Shown here: piece after piece, positions 17,925 to 27,699 of the stretch
How the letters are laid out: each line of letters begins with the position of its first letter
Position numbering within the stretch: position 1 is the stretch's first letter
NCBI GenBank assembly: GCA_903919975.1
Contig: CAIXKE010000066.1
Span: forward strand, 62,001 to 126,000
Origin: Akkermansiaceae bacterium
GTDB lineage: Bacteria > Verrucomicrobiota > Verrucomicrobiia > Verrucomicrobiales > Akkermansiaceae
Length of the DNA: 64,000 bases
Direction: 5' to 3'
Notes under the pieces: generated by a model
Databases searched by the model: none
Seen by the model: the letters and a program-made list of their open reading frames with translations, nothing else
What the model was told of the DNA's origin: nothing
Program-made: the position numbers and the translations under genes

Positions 17925-18183
17925 ATGACGTGCGCCCAGATTCAACTCCCAGACGCACTTTACCAGAGGCCCAAAGCCTTCGCTGCGCAGCGGGAGCTGT
18001 CCCTCGCCGAGGTCGCCCGCAGCGGACTGGAATTGTTTCTCGACCGGCTTTCCAAACAATGAAACCGCCCGTGGAGCGTGGCAGCTTCCCCGCGTCGATG
18101 CCGGCGGCATCAAGGTTCCCTTGGAAATCCTTCGCGACATCGCGGCGGATGATGAAAGCAACCGCAGCCTCGCCAACCGATGA
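17925..18183 (+). pseudogene. Frameshifted antitoxin of a PIN-toxin module
   Basis: The frame from 17925 encodes MTCAQIQLPDALYQRPKAFA and then QRELSLAEVARSGLELFLDR, a ribbon-helix-helix-like antitoxin start, but stops at 18062 after 45 residues. The expected continuation, WQLPRVDAGGIKVPLEILRD and IAADDESNRSLANR, is present one base out of phase and ends at a TGA (18181-18183) that overlaps the next start. One frameshift has split the gene. Family members of about 85 residues end the same way before a PIN toxin. Confidence 0.7.
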
Positions 18184-18635
18184 TCTCGCTGGACACCAAT
18201 ATCCTTTTGCCAGCCATCGAATCCCGAAACGTCAATCCCCCGAGAGCAGCGGCATTTCTTGAATCTCTCGAGGATCGCCAGGACGTCGCAATCTGTGAAT
18301 TCATTCTGCTCGAACTCTAGGTGCTGCTGCGGAACCCTACCGTGCTTGCCAAGCCCCTCTCGACCGCCGCCGCCACCGATGTCTGCGAGGCCTTTCGCCA
18401 GCACCCCCGTTGGCAAGTCATCGGCTTCCCTCCTGACAGTCGCACCTTTCACGATGCCTTCTGGCCGAAACTCCGCGAAGCCGACTTCACCCGTCGCCGC
18501 GCCTACGATTCGCGGACCGCGCTCCTCCTCATCCAACAAGGCGTCACCGATTTCGCCACCGTGAATGAAAAGGACTTTCGCGACTGCGGCTTCCAGCGAG
18601 TTTGGAATCCGCTTACGGCAAGTCCAAGCGCTTGA
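18180..18635 (+). pseudogene. PIN-domain toxin with internal stop codon
   Basis: The ATG at 18180 overlaps the antitoxin stop (ATGA). The 151-codon frame encodes a PIN-domain protein: MISLDTNILLPA with the first catalytic Asp, FILLEL, then an in-frame TAG at 18318-18320, then VLLRNPTVLAKPL and, near the end, YDSRTALLLIQQGVTDFAT and NEKDFRDCGF. Only the TAG, probably a mutated Tyr codon, interrupts it. With the antitoxin frameshifted as well, the pair is inactive. Confidence 0.8.
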
Positions 18636-19199
18636 ACCTCTCCTTTTCAGCTGCCTAGCACTGTGGGTGCCGGTGAGGAGGTTGCCCGGGCGGTAACAAC
18701 ACCGACGTATGTTCCAACTCGGTTGGAACCAGAAAGTCACCGAGCGTCGGACGGTGGTGGCGAGACTAGTGAAGGAGCTCGGGGTGAAGTGATAGAGAAT
18801 ATAAACTCCCGATTACAACCGCAGCTTATTTTTCGTCACTACCTCTTTTCAGGTGCGATAAGGGGCAGGCGGTAGGTAGGCTTCGTGTTTGGGAGCATAC
18901 CGACCTTTGATGCCGGTTAGCGCGGCCATGGCAAGCCCCGGTTACCGAATCGAAACCAAAAAACACAACAACCGAACTAACTAAAATCCTCTAGCATTCC
19001 AGATCTCAATCAGACGATTTTACAGAAAAAATTGCGCGGCCAAAAAAAACCGGGATAACGCAATATCAACGAATTTTCAGCGCAGCCCGAAATTTGAATT
19101 TGCCAACCATGGCCCAGCTGATAAAACAACGGCGTTCCACGCAAGCCCGAGTTAAATCAACGACTTACAGGATCAACCAAACGTTTCATCTGTTGAAAC
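18636..19199. other. Intergenic, no gene seen
   Basis: About 560 bases between the decayed toxin and tRNA-Thr. I find no supported coding frame, RNA gene or clear repeat. The second half is A-rich. Confidence 0.5.
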
Positions 19200-19271
19200 G
19201 CCGCTGTAGCTCAGGGGTAGAGCAGCTCATTCGTAATGAGCAGGTCGTCGGTTCAAATCCGACCAGCGGCT
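19200..19271 (+). tRNA. tRNA-Thr (anticodon CGT)
   Basis: A complete 72-base cloverleaf. The acceptor arms are GCCGCTG and CAGCGGC with discriminator T. The anticodon arm GCTCA-TTCGTAA-TGAGC places CGT at the anticodon positions. The T-arm is GTCGG-TTCAAAT-CCGAC. CCA is not encoded. It marks the right border of the accessory stretch. The 316 bases after it (19272-19587) hold no gene I can support. Confidence 0.97.
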
Positions 19272-19587
19272 CTCTTTGTAAATCAAAGAGTTGCGGTGAT
19301 TTTCAGCCTAACTGAAATAAAGCACAAGCACCCTTCTCTCCCCTTATCGCAATATTCCACGGGTGAAGCGGAATGATGGTTGAATCCGCGCAATTTCACG
19401 CACCTTACAAAATGCCCTGCCCCATTCGTTGGCAGGCTTGGTCGCAACCTGCTGGATAATTTCTTAGCTGTTGCCCACACCTTCATTTCCACCGTCGGCA
19501 CCGTCCAAATTCGCGAGGCAAAAAATCCCCCGCTACTCCGGCAGGAGGTATTTCATGCGTGTGTGGAACACACGATCTTGATCCGAA

Positions 19588-21777
19588 TTATTCCTGCACC
19601 ACCCGCAGCCGCAGGAACCTTTTCAGCTGCCCGCCGATCGCTGCAGAATCCCGAATCTTCACCACGGTCCGGTCAGTCTGGTCCACCGCGGAAATCACCT
19701 GCGAATGGCCAAATCCATCCGCTGATTTCCAAATTTCGGTCCACGTTCCCGATAGACCGTTATTCGCCTCCACCGCGCAACTCAATCCTTGGGTAAACTT
19801 GCGGACCGGGAAGGTCAGCGTCAAAAAACGATCCGCAGGGGCCACTCCGACAATCCCTGAAAAAACCACGCCACTCGCCTGACTCGACAACGCAGGGTTC
19901 CCCAAAAACGCGAACTCCTGCAAATTATTCCACCCATCCCCGTCTGGATCCTGCCCCAAACCACTCGCTCCGCCCGGAAAAGAACTCCCCGCTGCCCACG
20001 TAGCAAAAGTATTACTGATGTTCACCGTGACGCTTTGAGAAGTCGTAAGATTGTCCAAATCCGTGGCGCTGAGCGTTACGGTCGTTTGCCCGACGGTTAG
20101 ACCAACCAGATGAAGCTGTCCACTGACGATGCTCGCTGACGCGACGGCCGGGTTGCTATTTCCGGTAATGCTGTAACTGAGCGTTGGAATCGTTGTGACC
20201 GAGTTCATCTTTACCAGTTTCGTCTGATCCATCGTGGCCGGCATACTCGAAACATTCAGAGGGAAATCCGTAAACAAGGTGGCCGTGCCACTGCCGTTGA
20301 GAAACAAGTTGTAGTTACCGATCGGCAAATTGCTGATCGCTGTCGCCACCGCCATGCCATCCCCCGCGACCCGGCCGAACACCGTGAATCCGCCGTTTTG
20401 ATTATCCAGGTTCGCACGATTGTCTCCCATGCTCACGAAAAACTGGCTGGTGGCGCTATTCGGATCGCCGCCAAGTTTAGCCATTGAAATCGTTTCTAAC
20501 ACATTTCCGATTCCAGGCTCGTTGACCACCGTGGGATTGGTGACGACGCTGGTGAAGTCACTATCCGTTCCCGCCCCTTTGAATCCCCCACCTTGGATCA
20601 CAAAGCCCGCAATGCTCCGGTGAAATGCCACGTCGGTGTATTTCCCGCCATTCACATAACTCATGAAATTCGTCACCGTGGCGGGAGTCGCCGTATTGAA
20701 TAAAATGAAATCCATATCGCCGAGCGTGGTACTAACCCGCACTGCGGATTCGGCCTCGGCATCGGTGAAGGTTCCGGCGAGAGGCGTATCCCGACTCGCC
20801 CCTAAAGCAGCCGTCCATGCCGGAATGATCGTGCCGATGACGGGCGCTCCAGCCACCGGGCGGACCCGGATGTAAAAAGCCTGCGTCAAGACGCCACCAT
20901 TTGCAAAATTCACCGTGTAGCTCAGCGTGTAATTTCCCACCGCCGGATAAACCCCGCTGAGCACACCGGTGCTCGAGTCAAAACTCAGACCGCTCGGAAC
21001 ACCGGTCAACGCGCGCGAGACAACTGCGGAGCCACTGCCGGAAAGCTGCGTGAACGTGTGCGAAAACGAAGCACCAGGCGTGCTGGATGTGCCAGTCTTA
21101 CTAGTCATACCATCAACGGTGGCCGTCGCGATATTAGATTCGCCGACTCCATTACTGATAGAGCCAAAATAGGGTTGGACAATAAAGTTGTATGTCTTGG
21201 TCGCCTCGACAGTCGGGGCGGCGATTTGGCAGGCCGTGGTATCCGCACTTACCGACCCGAGATACGAATATTGAGATCCAAGGGAGCCATCCGCAGGAAG
21301 ATAGAAAACATTGTATCCTGATTCATTCTGGACGTTAGACCATGAGAGATTAACCGCGGTTTGGCCGGGCACCGGGGCAGCCGTAAGAGTAAAGACAGTG
21401 GTGGTGATGGAACCCGAAGTGGTCGTTGCTGAATAAGCAGATCCATCAGAAGCCGATATTCTAAACTGATAAGTCGTATTCGAGGATGCTCCGTTCAATG
21501 GAATGCTATAGGATCCTGTGGTAGTGGTGGTATTGGATGACCCCGTCGCCAGAAGAGCAAATTCCCCGCCATTTTCGCTGTATTCGATTTTCCAATGCGT
21601 CTCATCCGTCGAGTTATCATTCCACCTGATGAATATCACAGCGCCTCCCGATGCATCGCCAACGCCGATAGCGACACAATTGGTCGGAGCGATCGGGGTA
21701 GCCCCCATGGCCATAGACATTCCCGAAAACATCAAAAGGACCAAGCGCCAGAAATTTAAATTCTCAAAAAAGGCCAT
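19588..21777 (-). CDS. Secreted multidomain protein with cyclophilin-type PPIase domain
   Basis: This 729-residue protein begins with a signal peptide (hydrophobic WRLVLLMFSGMSMAMGA). Fibronectin type III-like modules follow (about 30-225), then a putative Ig-like region with LTGVPSGLSFDSSTGVLSG. A cyclophilin-type peptidyl-prolyl isomerase domain spans about 347-485. The latter has VSTTLGDMDFILF, the active-site segment AFHRSIAGFVIQGGGF (catalytic Arg at 387) and SATSQFFVSMGDNRANLD. The C-terminus is a typical verrucomicrobial extracellular module starting with DPDGDGWNNLQEFAFLGNP. I chose the ATG at 21777 because the 17 residues before it are not signal-like. It probably helps fold or modify surface or extracellular proteins. 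It is transcribed downstream of the giant coiled-coil gene, 152 bases away. Confidence 0.85.
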   Translation of the reverse strand: MAFFENLNFWRLVLLMFSGMSMAMGATPIAPTNCVAIGVGDASGGAVIFIRWNDNSTDETHWKIEYSENGGEFALLATGSSNTTTTTGSYSIPLNGASSNTTYQFRISASDGSAYSATTTSGSITTTVFTLTAAPVPGQTAVNLSWSNVQNESGYNVFYLPADGSLGSQYSYLGSVSADTTACQIAAPTVEATKTYNFIVQPYFGSISNGVGESNIATATVDGMTSKTGTSSTPGASFSHTFTQLSGSGSAVVSRALTGVPSGLSFDSSTGVLSGVYPAVGNYTLSYTVNFANGGVLTQAFYIRVRPVAGAPVIGTIIPAWTAALGASRDTPLAGTFTDAEAESAVRVSTTLGDMDFILFNTATPATVTNFMSYVNGGKYTDVAFHRSIAGFVIQGGGFKGAGTDSDFTSVVTNPTVVNEPGIGNVLETISMAKLGGDPNSATSQFFVSMGDNRANLDNQNGGFTVFGRVAGDGMAVATAISNLPIGNYNLFLNGSGTATLFTDFPLNVSSMPATMDQTKLVKMNSVTTIPTLSYSITGNSNPAVASASIVSGQLHLVGLTVGQTTVTLSATDLDNLTTSQSVTVNISNTFATWAAGSSFPGGASGLGQDPDGDGWNNLQEFAFLGNPALSSQASGVVFSGIVGVAPADRFLTLTFPVRKFTQGLSCAVEANNGLSGTWTEIWKSADGFGHSQVISAVDQTDRTVVKIRDSAAIGGQLKRFLRLRVVQE

Positions 21778-21929
21778 GAATGAGGTTGATACGCAATGGG
21801 TTACGCGACATAAAGGCACTGAAATCACAGACCTAAAGTCAATCCGATAATCCTGCCGGTGGGCATTTCAAACACCAATCACGCATCCCGCCATAAGCAA
21901 ACTCCCGGAAAAAAACAGTGAACTCATGC

Positions 21930-24900
21930 TCAAGGTTTGCTGAAAACCTCGTTTTCCTTGCTCCACAATTCCGCACATTCGTAAACCGGCTTCCAATGAT
22001 CCATGCCGATGGTCCAGATCATTTTGAGCGGTGGCTTGATGGTGATATCATCGATCTTTTGCTTGAGCCCTTCCACATCAACGGGCCCCACGACTTCGCC
22101 TTTAAAGACATAATACCATTCGCCGACCCGGCCTTCGGCGACTGGAATCGGAAGTCCCATGGCAGCGGCATTGAAACGTTGCGCACGGGCGGCGGCGCGC
22201 TCGGCGATCATCGCTTTGGTTTCCTCCTCAGCTCTTGCCTCGGCTTCCTCTTCCTTCTTGACCTTGATTTTTTCCTCCTCCGCCCATGCTTTGGCTTCTT
22301 CTTCCCTCCTGATTCTGCCTTCTTCAGCAGCTTGGGTCTGTTCGTCGCGAGCTTTGGTAGGCGCAGAGTCTTCGGCTTGGGGAGCGACTCCCAGCGATGC
22401 CCTCTCCTCCACGGCACCTATGACCTTGGTGGTCTCTTCGGCTATAACACGGATCAACGCGGCCTCGGATTCAGCCTCCTTGCGGGCGTTTTCCGTCGCT
22501 ATCTTCAATTCTTCGCGGGCTTTGGCCCGGATGGCCGCCAATTCCTGCTCGGTGTTTTGGCGTGCTTGTTCGATGGCGGATTTGAGTTCCTCCTGAGCCT
22601 GGGCCCGCATGGCGGCAAGTTCGGCGATCGCCTCTTGGCGCGCCTGCTCTGCGGCGGCGGCCTGTGCGGCGGCGACTTTCGCCTGTTCCTCGGCGAGCTG
22701 TTTGGTCGCGAGGATGGAGCGCTCTTCCTGTTCGGCCCGTTGTTTGGCCAAAGCCAGGGCCTTGGCCTCCTCCTCGACGTGGGCTTTCGCTGTCGCAGCG
22801 GCATTGGCATGGGCAGCGGCCTCCATTCGTGCTTGGTCCGCAGCAGCGGCCGCGGCTTTGGCATCTTCTTCGGCTTTAGCACGGATGGCCGCCAATTCCT
22901 GTTCGGAATTGTGGCGTGCTTGTTCGATAGCAGCCTTGAGTTCCACTTGGGCTTTTGCGCGGATGGCGGCTACTTCAGCCGTCGCCTCTTGGCGCGCCTG
23001 CTCAGCAGCGGCTTGGGCGGCGGCAGCACGTTCTTCCTCCTCGGCACGTGCTTTCACGGCGGCAACGGCTTCAGCTTGGGCGGCGGCCTCCAGACGGGCC
23101 TTCTCCGCCGCCCGCACATCCTCCTCGGCTCTAATACGGATGGATGCGGCTTCGGCCTCCGCTTCCTTGCGGGCATTTTCCGCCGCAGTCTTCGCCTCTT
23201 CGCGGGCATTGGCCCGGATGGCCGCTAATTCCAGTTCCGTATTGTGATGGGCTTGTTCGATGGCGGCCTTGAGTTCCTCTTGGGCTTTTGCGCGGATGGC
23301 GGCAAGTTCGGCAGTCGCCTCCTGGCGTGCCCGCTCGGCTGCTGCTTGTGACGCGGCTGCATGTTCTGCGGCGGCTTTTGCCTGCTCCTCGGCGATCCGT
23401 TTGGCCGCGGCGGCGGCGCGCTCTTGCTGCTCGATCCGCTGTTTGGCCAAAGCGAGCGCTCTAGCGTCCTCCTCGGCATGTGCTTTCACCGCGGCAGCAG
23501 CTTCTGCCTGGGCGGCGGCCTCCATTCGTGCTTGCCCCGCAGCAGCGGCCGCAGCTTTGACCTCCACCTCGGCTTTGGCGCGGATGGATGCGGCCTCAGA
23601 TTCCGCCTCTTCGCTGGCCTTGGCACGGATTGCCGCTAATTCCTGATCGGTATTTCGGCGTGCTTGTTCGATAGCGGCCTTGAGTTCCTCTTGGGCTTTT
23701 GCGCGTATAGAGGCAACTTCAGCCGTCGCCTCATGACGCGCCTGCTCGATCAACGACTTGGCGCTTTGCTCCGCCTCGGCAGATAGAAAAGCAGACTTTG
23801 CCTCGGCTTCGAGGCGTGCTTTTTCGACAATATCCCGCGCTTTTTTTTCGGCTTCGACTTTTTCGGCTTCGGCTTTTTCCGCCGCAGCTTGAGCGGCGGC
23901 AGCGTGTTCCGCAGCGGTTTTGGCCTGCTCTTCGGCGAGTTGTTTGGACGCGGCGGCGGCTCGTTCTTCCTCCTCGGTCCGCTGTTTGGCCTGCGCCATA
24001 GCCTTGGTTTCCTTCTCGGCATGGGCTTTCGCGGCAGCGGCAGCTTCGGCCTGAGCAGCGGCTTCCAGACGGGTATTCTCCGCCGCGGCGGTCGCCGACC
24101 GGGCATACTCCTCGGCTTTGGCACGGATCAGAGAGGCCTCGGACTCCGCCTCCTTACGGGCGCTATCCGCCGCTGCCTCCGCATCTTCGCTAGCCTTGGC
24201 CCGGATTGCCGCTAATTCCTGATCGGTATTTCGGCGTGCTTGTTCGATGGCAGCCTTGAGTTCTTCTTGGGCTTTTGCGCGGATGGCGGCAACTTCAGCC
24301 GTCGCCTCATGACGCGCCTGCTCGATCAACGACTTGGCGCTTTGCTCCGCCTCGGCAGATAGGGCGTCCGCCTTCGCTTCAGCCTCGAGGCGTGCTTTTT
24401 CGACAATATCCCGCGCTTTTTTTTCGGCTTCGACTTTTTCGGCTTCGGCTTTTTCGGCTTCGGCTTTTTCGGCTTCGGCTTTTTCCGCCGCAGCTTGAGC
24501 GGCGGCAGCGTGTTCCGCAGCGGATTTGGCCTGCTCTTCGGCGAGTTGTTTGGACGCGGCGGCGGCTCGTTCTTCCTCCTCGGTCCGCTGTTTGGCCTGC
24601 GCCATAGCCTTGGTTTCCTTCTCGGCATGGGCTTTCGCCGCCGCGGCAGCTTCGGCCTGAGCGGCGGCTTCCAGACGGGCATTCTCCGCCGCGGCGGTCG
24701 CCGCCCGGGCATACTCCTCGGCTTTGGCACGGATCAGAGCGGCCTCGGACTCCGCCTCCTTGCGGGCGCTATCCGCCGCTGCCTCCGCCTCTTCGCTGGC
24801 CTTGGCCCGGATTGCAGCCATTTCCTGTTCGGTCTTGTAGCGTGCCTGTTCGATGGCGGCCTTGAGTTCCTCTTGGGCTTTGGCGCGGATGGCGGCAACT

Positions 24901-27212
24901 TCGGCTGTCGCCTCTTGGCGTGCCTTTTCCGCAGCGGCAGCCTGTTCCTCAGCGGCTCTGGCATACTCCTCGGCGAGCCGCTTGGCGGCGGCGACGGCAC
25001 GCTCTTCCTCCTCGGTCCGTTGCTTGGCCAGAGCAAATGCCTTGGCCTCCTCCTCAGCGCGGACTTTTGCGGCGGCGGCAGCTTTGGCTTCCTCTTCGGC
25101 GCGGGCTATTGCAGCTGCAGCGGCTTTGGCTAATTCTTCGGCACGATGGAGCGTCGCCTCTGCTTTGAGTCGTTCCTCGGCTTCCAACTGCTGGGCCTTG
25201 ATTCGCTTGGTTTCTTCTTCGAGTCGTTTCCTTTCCTCCTCCGCCTTCGCTTCCTCCTCCGCACGTTGTCTGGAGATCTCGGCAGCCTTGGCTTTTTTCT
25301 CCTCCTCCGCACGATCTCTCGCCGCAGCTTCTTCGGCGGCTTTGATAGCAGCTTCTTCGGCGGCCTTTACCGCGGCTTCCGCAGCAACCTCTGCGGCTGC
25401 TTTCGCGGCAGCTTCTGCCGCAGCTTTCTCGGTGGCTTCTACCGCAGGTTTAACTGGGCTGACCTTCGGGGGGGCCGACGGAATCAGGATTTTTCTGACT
25501 CCCGGTTTCGGAGTGACTGCCGCTGGCGGCGCTTCAGTCAGTGGCTGGCCATCTATGTTAACGGCGTCCTCTTCCACAAGTTTCGCAGCTGGGATCTCAG
25601 CGGCTCCAGCCACAGATTGAACCGGACTAACCTTCACGGTCGCTGCCGGAAAGAGAATCCTTTTGATTCCCGGTTTCGGGATGGTTGCTGCCAGCGTTGC
25701 GGACCGCTGCGGTCCGTTTGTCATGACGGCAGATTCTTCCGCAGCTGGAGTCTCTTCGACTTTAACTGCAGTTTGAACCGAACTGACCTTCACCGGCGCT
25801 GCGGGGAAAAGGATTTGTTTGATTCCCGGTTTCGGAGTGACTGCTGCTGACGGCCTTTCGGGCTGTGGCGGCACAATTGCCTTGGCGGCGGGTTTGGCAT
25901 CCTGGCCACCAGAAGCCCCATAAGTGGAGTCGAAGCGGCGGTATTTCAGAGCGACGCGGTCCGCAGGGATTGTGACGGCGGGTGGTGGGGTAATCTTGGC
26001 GTCCTTTTTCGCGAACTGCTGATAAAGATCGTTATGGAGTTCCTCCCCTTTGACCTGCTTGAGCGTAGAAACCACGATGGGGGGCATCTGAAAATCAGTC
26101 CCGAGGCCTTCCATAGGGTCGATCGAAGGCCATGGCAGGTCTCCTAGAGAAGGACGTAGCTCCTTAAAATTCCCCCACAGAAATCGCGCGTCGTCCGTCC
26201 ACAGAATGAAGTGTTCAAGGTCGGGATTGACCAGATTAGGATCTGCCTCAAGGGCCGCGCCGTAGAAGCGTGCCGATTGCAGAACCATGCCGTGGTGTAG
26301 GAGGGCATTGGCCAAGCCCATGTTTTGCACAGCCTTTCCGCGGTTTTGTTCAAGAACCGCAGTGAGCAGGCGGATGGCCTTCCGAGGTTGGTCCCTGGCA
26401 AGGATCCGGGCGGCAAACGCAAGGTCGAGGTCGATGCTTGGTATCGGGTCAGACTCCCAGATAAGGGCGGCGGCTTCACGGTATTCACCGTGATCGTAGA
26501 GCATGTGAGTCAACTGCTGGCGCGTATCCCAGTCGCCTGAATTTGCCGCCAGCTTTTGGCGCAGGACCTCGCTGCCGGCAAGCAGCTGATCGCGGGAGAC
26601 GCCTAGGGCTGCCCCAGAGGCTGAAGATGGAGAGAGAGGCATCACGCCATCGATCGGCTTGAGCTTGGGAACCGCGATGGGAGTGGTATGTTGGCTAACG
26701 CGGCTGGTGAGCGAGAGAGCTTCCCTCGAATCGCGCGTCATCCATGGCAGTTCGCCGAGTTGCGGACTATGGCCCTTCAAGCCTCCCCACATCGATTGTT
26801 CGTCGTCGCTCCAGAGCATGAAATGTTCCAGCTCAGGACTGACGAGTTGCGGATTGGTTTCAAGGGCCGCGCCGTAGAAGCGTGCCGATTGCAGAACCAT
26901 GCCGTTGTAAAGGAGAGCGTTGGCCATTCCCATGTTTTGCTCGGCCTTGTCGCGGTTTTGTTCGAGAACCCCAGTAAGCAAGCGGATGGCCTTACGGGGC
27001 TGGTCTTTAGCAAGGATCCGGGCAGCTGATGCGAGGTCGAGGTCTGTGGCCGGAATTTCGTTCGCCTCCCAGATGAGCGCGGAGGCTTTATGGAGAGTTC
27101 CCTGATCGTAAAGCAAGCACGCCACCTGATGGCGTGCATCCCAATCCGCTGGGTTGGCTTTCAATCTCTCGCGTAGAGGTTTTTCTTCGATGAGGTTTAG
27201 TTCGGGACTCAC
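21930..27212 (-). CDS. Giant Ala/Glu-rich coiled-coil protein with TPR-like and GYF-like domains
   Basis: This 1760-residue protein has four parts. First, two copies of a TPR-like module of about 170 residues (roughly 8-170 and 210-375), each with LDLA.AARILA.DQPRKAIRLL and MVLQSARFYGAALE. Second, a linker with three repeats of PKPGIK.ILFPAA (about 440-570). Third, a coiled coil of over 1000 residues rich in Ala, Glu, Lys and Arg, containing a 192-residue unit duplicated almost exactly. Fourth, a C-terminal GYF_2/DUF4339-like domain (WYYVFKGEVVGPVDVEGLK, about 1695-1760). No signal peptide or membrane segment is seen, so it is probably cytoplasmic or scaffold-like. It is divergent from another coiled-coil/TPR gene at 27700. 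A function cannot be assigned; spatial organisation of cell-envelope or protein complexes is a guess. Confidence 0.85.
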   Translation of the reverse strand: MSPELNLIEEKPLRERLKANPADWDARHQVACLLYDQGTLHKASALIWEANEIPATDLDLASAARILAKDQPRKAIRLLTGVLEQNRDKAEQNMGMANALLYNGMVLQSARFYGAALETNPQLVSPELEHFMLWSDDEQSMWGGLKGHSPQLGELPWMTRDSREALSLTSRVSQHTTPIAVPKLKPIDGVMPLSPSSASGAALGVSRDQLLAGSEVLRQKLAANSGDWDTRQQLTHMLYDHGEYREAAALIWESDPIPSIDLDLAFAARILARDQPRKAIRLLTAVLEQNRGKAVQNMGLANALLHHGMVLQSARFYGAALEADPNLVNPDLEHFILWTDDARFLWGNFKELRPSLGDLPWPSIDPMEGLGTDFQMPPIVVSTLKQVKGEELHNDLYQQFAKKDAKITPPPAVTIPADRVALKYRRFDSTYGASGGQDAKPAAKAIVPPQPERPSAAVTPKPGIKQILFPAAPVKVSSVQTAVKVEETPAAEESAVMTNGPQRSATLAATIPKPGIKRILFPAATVKVSPVQSVAGAAEIPAAKLVEEDAVNIDGQPLTEAPPAAVTPKPGVRKILIPSAPPKVSPVKPAVEATEKAAAEAAAKAAAEVAAEAAVKAAEEAAIKAAEEAAARDRAEEEKKAKAAEISRQRAEEEAKAEEERKRLEEETKRIKAQQLEAEERLKAEATLHRAEELAKAAAAAIARAEEEAKAAAAAKVRAEEEAKAFALAKQRTEEEERAVAAAKRLAEEYARAAEEQAAAAEKARQEATAEVAAIRAKAQEELKAAIEQARYKTEQEMAAIRAKASEEAEAAADSARKEAESEAALIRAKAEEYARAATAAAENARLEAAAQAEAAAAAKAHAEKETKAMAQAKQRTEEEERAAAASKQLAEEQAKSAAEHAAAAQAAAEKAEAEKAEAEKAEAEKVEAEKKARDIVEKARLEAEAKADALSAEAEQSAKSLIEQARHEATAEVAAIRAKAQEELKAAIEQARRNTDQELAAIRAKASEDAEAAADSARKEAESEASLIRAKAEEYARSATAAAENTRLEAAAQAEAAAAAKAHAEKETKAMAQAKQRTEEEERAAAASKQLAEEQAKTAAEHAAAAQAAAEKAEAEKVEAEKKARDIVEKARLEAEAKSAFLSAEAEQSAKSLIEQARHEATAEVASIRAKAQEELKAAIEQARRNTDQELAAIRAKASEEAESEAASIRAKAEVEVKAAAAAAGQARMEAAAQAEAAAAVKAHAEEDARALALAKQRIEQQERAAAAAKRIAEEQAKAAAEHAAASQAAAERARQEATAELAAIRAKAQEELKAAIEQAHHNTELELAAIRANAREEAKTAAENARKEAEAEAASIRIRAEEDVRAAEKARLEAAAQAEAVAAVKARAEEEERAAAAQAAAEQARQEATAEVAAIRAKAQVELKAAIEQARHNSEQELAAIRAKAEEDAKAAAAAADQARMEAAAHANAAATAKAHVEEEAKALALAKQRAEQEERSILATKQLAEEQAKVAAAQAAAAEQARQEAIAELAAMRAQAQEELKSAIEQARQNTEQELAAIRAKAREELKIATENARKEAESEAALIRVIAEETTKVIGAVEERASLGVAPQAEDSAPTKARDEQTQAAEEGRIRREEEAKAWAEEEKIKVKKEEEAEARAEEETKAMIAERAAARAQRFNAAAMGLPIPVAEGRVGEWYYVFKGEVVGPVDVEGLKQKIDDITIKPPLKMIWTIGMDHWKPVYECAELWSKENEVFSKP
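23623..24804. repeat. Large in-frame tandem duplication within the coiled-coil gene
   Basis: Two near-identical units, 23623-24198 (576 bp) and 24199-24804 (606 bp), follow each other. The 30-bp length difference is a run of extra 15-bp units encoding EAEKA. Both lengths are multiples of three, so the frame is kept. The high nucleotide identity suggests a recent duplication or ongoing gene conversion. Confidence 0.85.
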
Positions 27213-27699
27213 GGTTTAAGTAGGCGCATAAAGGTTTGTTTTTTAACATTCACAGTGATCGGATCTTCCTCAAATATTATGGGAAGCGTGGTCATTTTGC
27301 AAATCCGTCATCATTTTTACACCCAATTAGTGAGATTTTAAGATTTTTCCATACGCCAGTATACAGCATTGGGGGAATGCGGGGGGGATATTGGACAAAC
27401 GGGACAATGCGTGCGCCCGGGAGAGAGCGGAGTCCAGTAGGTTTTTCAAATATGTGATGATATTCACGATCTAATGAACTTTATACAGCCTTAAGTCAGG
27501 CGCTGGATGGCTTACGCGAAAACTGGAGGTCTGCCACCATGGCGTTTGGATTGCTCCACGCGCCTGACGCATGCCTTATCGTTGGGTTGCACGGATGCCG
27601 GAATCGCGGAAAATTGGCTCATCTTCCGGTATTTCGTCTCATTTTTGTCGGGGAATCCCGCTTGCCCCTCGACTGTCTTGTGCCTAGTGTTCCATCTCC
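27213..27699. promoter_or_regulatory. Divergent intergenic region between two coiled-coil genes
   Basis: A 487-base non-coding stretch between divergent starts. Its left part is AT-rich (about 27235-27360) and likely carries the promoter of the leftward giant gene. The right part would drive the rightward gene. I see no convincing paired promoter hexamers and no intact coding frame. Confidence 0.4.

Noticed and set aside
17775..18740. Long minus-strand open frame over the decayed toxin-antitoxin pair
   Set aside because: The plus strand clearly encodes antitoxin and PIN-toxin sequences; the minus reading has no domain.
19094..19315. Small open frame spanning tRNA-Thr
   Set aside because: It reads straight through the tRNA gene and has no support.
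21918..23228. Long open frame opposite the giant coiled-coil gene
   Set aside because: It is the complementary reading of an Ala/Glu-rich repetitive gene; its Gly/Phe/Leu-rich product shows no real domain.
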